Of a DNA stretch of 64,000 nt, positions 59,401-64,000 are shown one piece after another; the first letter of the stretch is position 1; each line of letters begins with the position of its first letter. Position numbers and translations under genes: made by a program. The notes under the pieces are model-generated. The model ran no database searches and was not told the origin of the DNA. It saw only the letters and a list, made by a program, of their open reading frames with translations. Source of the DNA: Plumapathes pennacea (lineage: Eukaryota; Cnidaria; Anthozoa; Antipatharia; Myriopathidae); contig CAXIWU010000012.1 of NCBI GenBank assembly GCA_964036295.1, positions 1 through 64,000 on the forward strand, written 5' to 3'.

Positions 59401-60480
59401 AGAAAACCTGAAACGCACAGAAAAGACTCGTTTGTCCAAAATACCAAACTCGATCAGGGTAATTTTGTTTCTCTGAAAGAAACTGAAATGTTACTACAGC
59501 AAGGACAACATGTCCCACAACGCCTAAGAAACAGAATATGAATACTCACACAAAATTCTCTCCAGCACTTTCTTGAAAGTAGTTTCGCTCACAGCAGGAG
59601 CTCTGCGCGCCAGGCAGTACTTTTTAGTCCAGAATTGCTCGAGGTTCTTTAGGAAAGTCCTCATCTCGTCGGGAAGTTCTTTATCGCGCAGACGATACGC
59701 TGAACTCTTATGATTTTTCAGAACAGCACTGCCACTAGGCGTCGGGTGTATCTTTTCTACTACGTCATTGGCACTGGCGTCACTGACAGAATTAGTCAGC
59801 TTTTCAACTTGCTGGGACCAGCTTTTCATCTCTTGCACGCCATCACTGGAATCTTCGTCACTGGAGAAACTAATCAATTTTTCTCGTGGTGGACTATCTG
59901 GCTGGCTAACTTGGGTGTCCGGGAATTTAGAAGAAGTCTTTCTCCCGTCTCTCTCTTGCACGCCATCACTGGAATCTTCGTCACTGGAGAAACTAATCAA
60001 TTTTTCTCGTGGTGGACTATCTGGCTGGCTAACTTGGGTGTCCGGGAATTTAGAAGAAGTCTTTCTCCCGTCTCTCTCTTGCACGCCATCACTAGAATCT
60101 CCGTCACTGGAGAAACTAATCAATTTTTCTCGTGGTGGACTATCTGGCTGGCTAACTTGGGTGTCCGGGAATTTAGAAGAAGTCTTTCTCCCGTCTCTCT
60201 CTTGCACGCCATCACTAGAATCTCCGTAAGTAGAGAAACTACTCTCTCTCTTGGCAATCTTGTTCAAAGGTTCGTCAACTTGGGTGTCGCAGGACATCGA
60301 AGTAGTCTCTGCTTTCTCCATGGAGCATTTCGTTTTCTCCACATCAGTAAAATCATTGGTTCCATAGAAACTAATCTTTTCGTTTGGTATTTGTATCGTT
60401 TCACAAGAATTTTCGGGGGAGAAACTAAAGGAGTCTGTGTCGGAATCCGACTCGTTCTCATAAGCTTTCAAATTGTCCAT
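55846..60480 (-). CDS. Diverged single-copy Crypton-like tyrosine recombinase (7 exons, 766 aa)
   Basis: Exons on minus: 59550-60480, 59316-59407, 58058-58272, 57518-57821, 57218-57328, 56901-57034, 55846-56359. Intron phases match the array gene exactly (1, 0, 2, 0, 0, 2); exons 3 and 6 have the same lengths (215 and 134). Catalytic positions: R456 in PPARALEMRTL, K501 in FKTQKFRP, R585 in VNCLRASFIT (again Asn for His), H612 and Y621 in LRHSRRQGEYTYDRRT. The post-Tyr segment (about 673-760) is also conserved. Exon 1 is longer than in the array because of a 41-residue repeat. Donor of exon 4 is GTTGGT and of exon 6 GTTAGG, both weak but GT. No stop or frameshift was seen. AATAAA on minus at 55646-55651 may end the transcript. 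It could be an older element relative or a domesticated host gene. Confidence 0.8.
56381..56449 (+). repeat. Poly-T tract in intron 6 of diverged recombinase
   Basis: More than 50 T, interrupted by AG near 56435. It begins about 22 bp upstream (in transcript sense) of the exon-7 acceptor, as a poly-A run on the transcribed sense strand. Confidence 0.9.
58564..58802. mobile_element. Foldback MITE in intron 2 of diverged recombinase
   Basis: Arms of about 80 bp, 58564-58646 and 58723-58802, are inverted copies with few mismatches, starting TAGCCT and ending AGGCTA. The GC-rich centre is also partly self-complementary (GGGAGGGAGGCGG against CCGCCTCC). No target duplication is evident beyond TA. 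No coding sequence. Confidence 0.85.
58958..59005. repeat. Perfect 21-bp inverted repeat (hairpin)
   Basis: AAACCAACGGCTTCAGATTTG at 58958-58978 is followed by a 6-base spacer and its exact complement at 58985-59005. It lies in intron 2 of the diverged recombinase. It could be a tiny palindromic insertion or a structured RNA segment; no further evidence. Confidence 0.9.
59831..60235 (-). repeat. 123-bp coding repeat in exon 1 of the diverged recombinase
   Basis: Three full copies and a partial one of a 123-bp unit (starts at 59831, 59954, 60077 and 60200) encode 41-residue Ser/Asp-rich repeats containing SSDGVQERDGRKTSSKFPD. Copies differ by only a few bases, so the expansion is recent or homogenised. 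The array recombinase lacks it. Confidence 0.9.
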
Positions 60481-60556
60481 ATTCCTATTTTCTTCACGAC
60501 AGAAGGGTTAACTAAACAAATCATGAATCCAAATGTTGTGGTAAGGGTGAGATTAA

Positions 60557-60561
60557 CCAAT
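60557..60561. promoter_or_regulatory. CCAAT box in short head-to-head intergenic region
   Basis: CCAATCAGAG lies in the 111-bp gap between the recombinase ATG (60480, minus) and the next candidate ATG (60592, plus). A shared bidirectional promoter is plausible. Confidence 0.35.
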
Positions 60562-60591
60562 CAGAGGCTATCTTATTTCAGTTAATTAAAG

Positions 60592-60746
60592 ATGGCATAT
60601 GGCCAAAGGCCGCAACTGCGTTCGGACAAACAAACATGGTGTACTGACATTTTTAATGAAAGCAGCAAGTCAGCTGTAAACTCACGTATTTTAAAAGGTG
60701 TATTAGAACTGGCTCAAGGTCAAATTTTACAGTTTGCTCAACTTAG
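60592..60746 (+). CDS. Candidate first exon of an unknown plus-strand gene
   Basis: An ATG opens 51 codons (MAYGQRPQLRSDKQTW...) ending at AACTTAG followed by a GTATGT donor at 60747. It is head-to-head with the diverged recombinase, as the unknown plus gene is in the array, but the protein shows no resemblance to that gene's first exon. No further exons could be assigned downstream; the frame alternatively stays open to 60897. Confidence 0.35.
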
Positions 60747-60897
60747 GTATGTGGAACTTCATGTTCTAAACACGCATCCGTTTCCGCAGGCCTCCACCTT
60801 CGCCGAACCGCGTGTTCGGGTTAGTCTCCGTTTTCCAAACCTTTCATTTCCACGGCGGACAAAGGGTGAAAAACTATGTCTTCCTTCTTTTGGCTGA

Positions 60898-61448
60898 GTT
60901 TCAAGTTGAAGTGATTGAGTGAAATTTGAGACAATTGCTGACATATACTTGCGGTTTTGGTCAATTCATTATTTTTCGCATTCTTCTTCTTCTTCCAGTT
61001 TGATTCAGTTGTGTACAGTATTTTCTATTGCTGGTGAAAATTAAGTGAAGCAAAGCAAAACAGTATCAAATGATAGGCTGTCACGGGTTTTTAAACTTTG
61101 ACCTGCGCTTGTCAAACAACCGACAATTTACGAAAACCCTCTAGGCAGAAATACAACAAATTGACTGACAATTCATGAGTACAATGATGACAAGCAAAAT
61201 AACTCCAGAAAACGACTTCCTATCTCTTGAAATTTCTTCATGCGTATTCTCTGATGCCCAAACTTGGAAGTAAATTGTTGGCACACCACTTGCTAACAAC
61301 CCTCGCTTAAAAATTGGTCGTATCACTAAAATCCTTCAATGACCTTCAATTTTTTCTTTCAGTTTCCCACCTTGGCTTTTGACACTTCAAATGAAGCCAT
61401 ATTAGACTAAAAATTATCATTACAACATTCATACATTTGCTTCTAAAA
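60898..61448. other. Unassigned non-coding stretch
   Basis: No convincing coding sequence, structured RNA or known repeat was seen. Short open frames on minus look random. Confidence 0.5.
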
Positions 61449-61490
61449 GGTTGAGAGAATCTGCATTTTGAGCTTGGAAGTGAGAGAGTC
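61449..61490 (+). repeat. Fragment matching the array's intron-2 repeat
   Basis: The stretch GAGAGAATCTGCATTTTGA and the following GxxTGGxAGTGAxA match the 121-bp intron repeat (around 10418 and 10539) over about 40 bp. This is either a shared dispersed repeat or a remnant of a diverged element. Confidence 0.6.
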
Positions 61491-61771
61491 TTGACGATTT
61501 TGACAGTTTGACTTCAAACACCTCTTTCTAATCAGAAGGTCAGCCTGCAACAACAACAACAACATTTAAGATACAAAAACAGAATGATAATTATAATACT
61601 AAATTGTATACATTATTACAGGTATTGGTCAACCATAACTGAAAAGCTAATCTAGCTAAGTGACACACTAGCCATTAGCCTGCTCTTCATTTATCATATG
61701 GTTGTTGTTGTTTTTTCTAATTGCCAGCCGATCTGTTGAATTTCAGAACTATTATCACCGAGGTTTGGGTA

Positions 61772-61965
61772 AATTATCGGTTGTTTGACAGGCGTGATTC
61801 AAGGCGCTGCATATTCTAGTATCGGTCTAACGAGGGAGATTGATAACATTGTGAACACCTTTGATCAGCATAGCTAACATTGCGTTTAATAATTCCTAAA
61901 AGTTTGTTAGCTTTGTATACCACATTGCTAATGTACTCGCTCCGTGATAAGTCATAAGTTATGTG
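61772..61965 (-). pseudogene. Non-LTR retrotransposon (LINE) reverse-transcriptase fragment
   Basis: Minus-strand translation gives VYKANKLLGIIKR and, in another frame, SLVRPILEYAAP, both typical of the C-terminal part of LINE reverse transcriptases (YKANRxLGxxKR and LVRPxLEYAxxVW). A frameshift separates the two and an in-frame stop follows, so it is a dead fragment. Confidence 0.7.
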
Positions 61966-61974
61966 AGATGGTTA

Positions 61975-62344
61975 TACACAATCAACTCTCTCCAAGGCGG
62001 ATACCCTCGGGACCAAATTTACTGTCCGCCTTAGAGAGAGTTCATGTAGCCTAATATCCGAACCTCAAAACTAAAACCAGTGCTTTGTTACAGAGTACAA
62101 TGTAATAACATCACGGTTCATAACCTCGAACAAAACTAGAAGGTTAAAACTGCTGTTGAACGAAACAAGACGCAAAAAACGAAAGAAGAATGCAAGCGGT
62201 CGCTTACAAGAGGTACAAGAGGTAGTCGTTTGCGAGAGGTTTTACTAATAATTTGACTTAGGAACCAATCGATCATTAGGTAAGTAGTTGCTTAAGAGAG
62301 GTGGTCGCTTACGGGAGTTGGTCGCTCGGGGAGGTTCGACTGTA
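61975..62344. mobile_element. Small TIR element with GAGAGG/CGCTTA repeats
   Basis: The left end TACACAATCAACTCTCTCC and right end GGGAGGTTCGACTGTA are imperfect inverted copies, each ending in TA. Inside, the motif (G)TCGCTTACxxGAG recurs at about 62196, 62287 and 62307, and CCTTAGAGAGAG pairs with CTCTCTCCAAGG. No coding sequence. Similar motifs are common in invertebrate TIR transposons; I cannot name the family. Confidence 0.5.
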
Positions 62345-62349
62345 GTACT

Positions 62350-62640
62350 TACGAAATCCGCGACGTCAGATTTCACTCCGTTCCAAAAGTAGCACTCTGT
62401 AACCTTTTTCAAAGTCTTGTCTCTCCCGAAATTTCCCCCAATGCCGAGGCTTGCCTGGAGGTTTCCAGACCCTCATGGCAAGCTTTAAGGATGCGAAGGC
62501 GCTTGGTGTCTTGTTGTGTCACCCCCCACCCCTCGCCACTTCTGGGATCTTTATAGGACAGTAACCCGTCGTTGAGATGATACGTTTGGGTTATTCGCCT
62601 CAAATGCCTCTTCTCTGTCTTCGTATAACCATCAGGCACT
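62350..62640 (-). pseudogene. Retroelement integrase zinc-binding region, broken
   Basis: The minus strand encodes PDGYTKTEKRHLRRIT, DGLLSYKD and RILKACHEG, the pattern leading into the HHCC zinc domain of Gypsy/BEL-type integrases and of related host genes. About 20 codons later the frame breaks (near 62441) and the family resemblance continues in another frame as GRDKTLKKV, with Asn at the second His position. The CxxC part is absent. It is a decayed copy. Confidence 0.65.
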
Positions 62641-62785
62641 AAGCCGCGGTATTGTAGAATATGCAGAACAGACACACTTGTAAAGGAGGGAAAACTCTCT
62701 GTGGCTTGCTTGAGAGGTACCCAGAGGATCAGGAACGGAGGCCTCTTTAAAATCCGTTTAATTGGAGCGATAACCAATTTTACTT

Positions 62786-63640
62786 GCTATATCTCAAAGT
62801 TCTCTCTCTCGTTTTCTTTTTTCTCTACTAGGTGTGCGCGCCCTTAAGTACGGACGCTAACTCTAGCTTTAATTAGCTGTCCATCAAAATTAAAAACCAA
62901 TGAGGAGACAAGTAGTACGTCACTACATAGCGACTGAAAAGTAAATGTAAAGAGACGCGCTCCGTCAGCTAACTCAAACTTTCATAGTTTACGAATAGGC
63001 AGAGTTCACTTGCTAAACTAACAGAGTGCCCTACTTAAAGTCTGACGAGCGCAGTACCACTTGGTATAAAAATCCTAAAGTCTTAAGTTGTAAGAGATAT
63101 AAAAAGTCCTCGACAGCTAAAGTTGCGTAGTCAACAAAATAGACCAGATAACATTACGTAAGGGTTTTGGAGCTTTAAACTAAACTCCGCCCTCAAAGTG
63201 AGAGTACAACTTTGCTGTAAACAACTTAATTAAGGGGATTAAAGATAGCGCACTTTGTTTGAACGATGAGACCTTTGAAAAATACTTAGTTGCATAAGCG
63301 GACGATTGATAACAAAAGAATTGTACACTACAACAAAGGCCACTACACTTAATTAAATTCGGTCCAGGCTTGCATTGGTCGATCAGGTCAAAACCCAATT
63401 AGTCAGGCCAGGTAAGATTTGGCCGACCGGATTTATAGATATGCCCATAATGCTAAAGCATTGTTCCGACCGTGGACCGTTCACATACTAAAAGAATCAA
63501 TTTGAAAAGTAGAATATTAAACCACGTCCTTAAAATTATGAATATTAATCGTATTAGATCGTAACTATTAATCAACTAATATTTAATCAAAATCTCTTCC
63601 GTAACACATGTATATAACTGCTGTGTCAGTATTACGTACA
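62786..63640. other. Unassigned non-coding stretch
   Basis: AT-rich sequence with no recognisable gene or repeat. The open frames here are short and show no domain features. Confidence 0.5.
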
Positions 63641-63910
63641 CATATACAACACTGTCTAAACTCAGAATGCCATAATAATATACGTCTAAAATCAAAGATG
63701 TCTAAAGTGTACAGCAAAAATCTCACGAGTGCTCCGATGTCTATTCTGTGTCTAAAGTGCTTTCGTTTATATGTATATGTTATAGATGGTCTAAAGTCAA
63801 ATATATAAAATGGGATTCTAGCGAAGTATCCGATGTCTATTCTGTCTAAAGTGTCTATAGTGTATATATATACACTATAGATGTCTACTATACGTCTAAA
63901 GTCAAAAGTG
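63641..63910 (+). repeat. Degenerate GTCTAAAGT repeats with an AT palindrome
   Basis: The motif TGTCTAAAGT or GTCTAAAATCAAA recurs about eight times, and TCCGATGTCTATTCTGT occurs twice (about 63735 and 63828). TATAGTGTATATATATACAC is part of a palindrome near 63857-63880. The minus-strand open frame over this region is a by-product of the repeats. Confidence 0.6.
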
Positions 63911-64000
63911 TGGAACACTTCCCGTTCGTTTTCAGGCAAAATTTTTTTGGGAGTAGGACTTGGGTGTAGCAAAAGCTGCGGAGGGAAAAGGGGTCGCCCC

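Noticed and set aside
63583..63972. 129-codon minus-strand open frame at the right edge
   Set aside because: It is explained by the degenerate GTCTAAAGT repeats, and its Tyr/Ile/Asp-rich translation follows from them.

Overview
The window is eukaryotic, and most likely from a stony coral or a related cnidarian. The genes have canonical GT-AG introns, the telomere-type repeat is TTAGGG, and poly-purine and AAT/ATT microsatellites are common. A foldback MITE at 55030-55353 has ends that I remember as widespread in scleractinian genomes; that taxonomic point is recollection, not a search result.

Layout. Positions 1-53491 form one head-to-tail tandem array of a 12.88-kb unit: the right end of one copy (1-1955) and four complete copies (1956-14841, 14842-27723, 27724-40605, 40606-53491; 12886, 12882, 12882 and 12886 bp). 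The copies look essentially identical, and the length differences sit in microsatellites. Each unit carries two genes in head-to-head orientation. The minus-strand gene has seven exons and encodes a 645-residue tyrosine recombinase with recognisable Arg, Lys, Arg, His and Tyr catalytic positions (Crypton-like). The plus-strand gene has four exons and encodes an 815-residue nuclear-looking protein that I do not recognise. The flanks of the unit are non-coding and repeat-rich.

The array stops at 53491, where the last copy runs directly into TTAGGG repeats (53492-53525). The same point inside the array, where one copy meets the next, reads GGTTAGGGTT, a perfect stretch of telomeric repeat. This is what would be seen if circular copies of a recombinase-encoding element had recombined, through a telomere-like core, into TTAGGG DNA and into each other. 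I regard this possible telomere-targeted, two-gene tyrosine-recombinase element as the main discovery in the window.

The right flank (53526-64000) is ordinary repeat-rich DNA around a diverged, single-copy and apparently intact relative of the recombinase gene (55846-60480, minus strand, 766 residues, same seven-exon structure and intron phases). A possible first exon of another gene starts head-to-head with it at 60592. Around these lie a truncated duplicate of exon 4, a very long ATT microsatellite, a solo-LTR-like element with a nested MITE, a second foldback MITE, a LINE fragment, a small TIR element and a broken retroelement integrase fragment. The last kilobase or so holds nothing I can identify.

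How the genes may work together (inference): the recombinase would excise and integrate the unit at the GGTTAGGGTT core. The subterminal repeats and palindromes next to the core are candidate binding sites, and the plus-strand protein is a candidate accessory factor.
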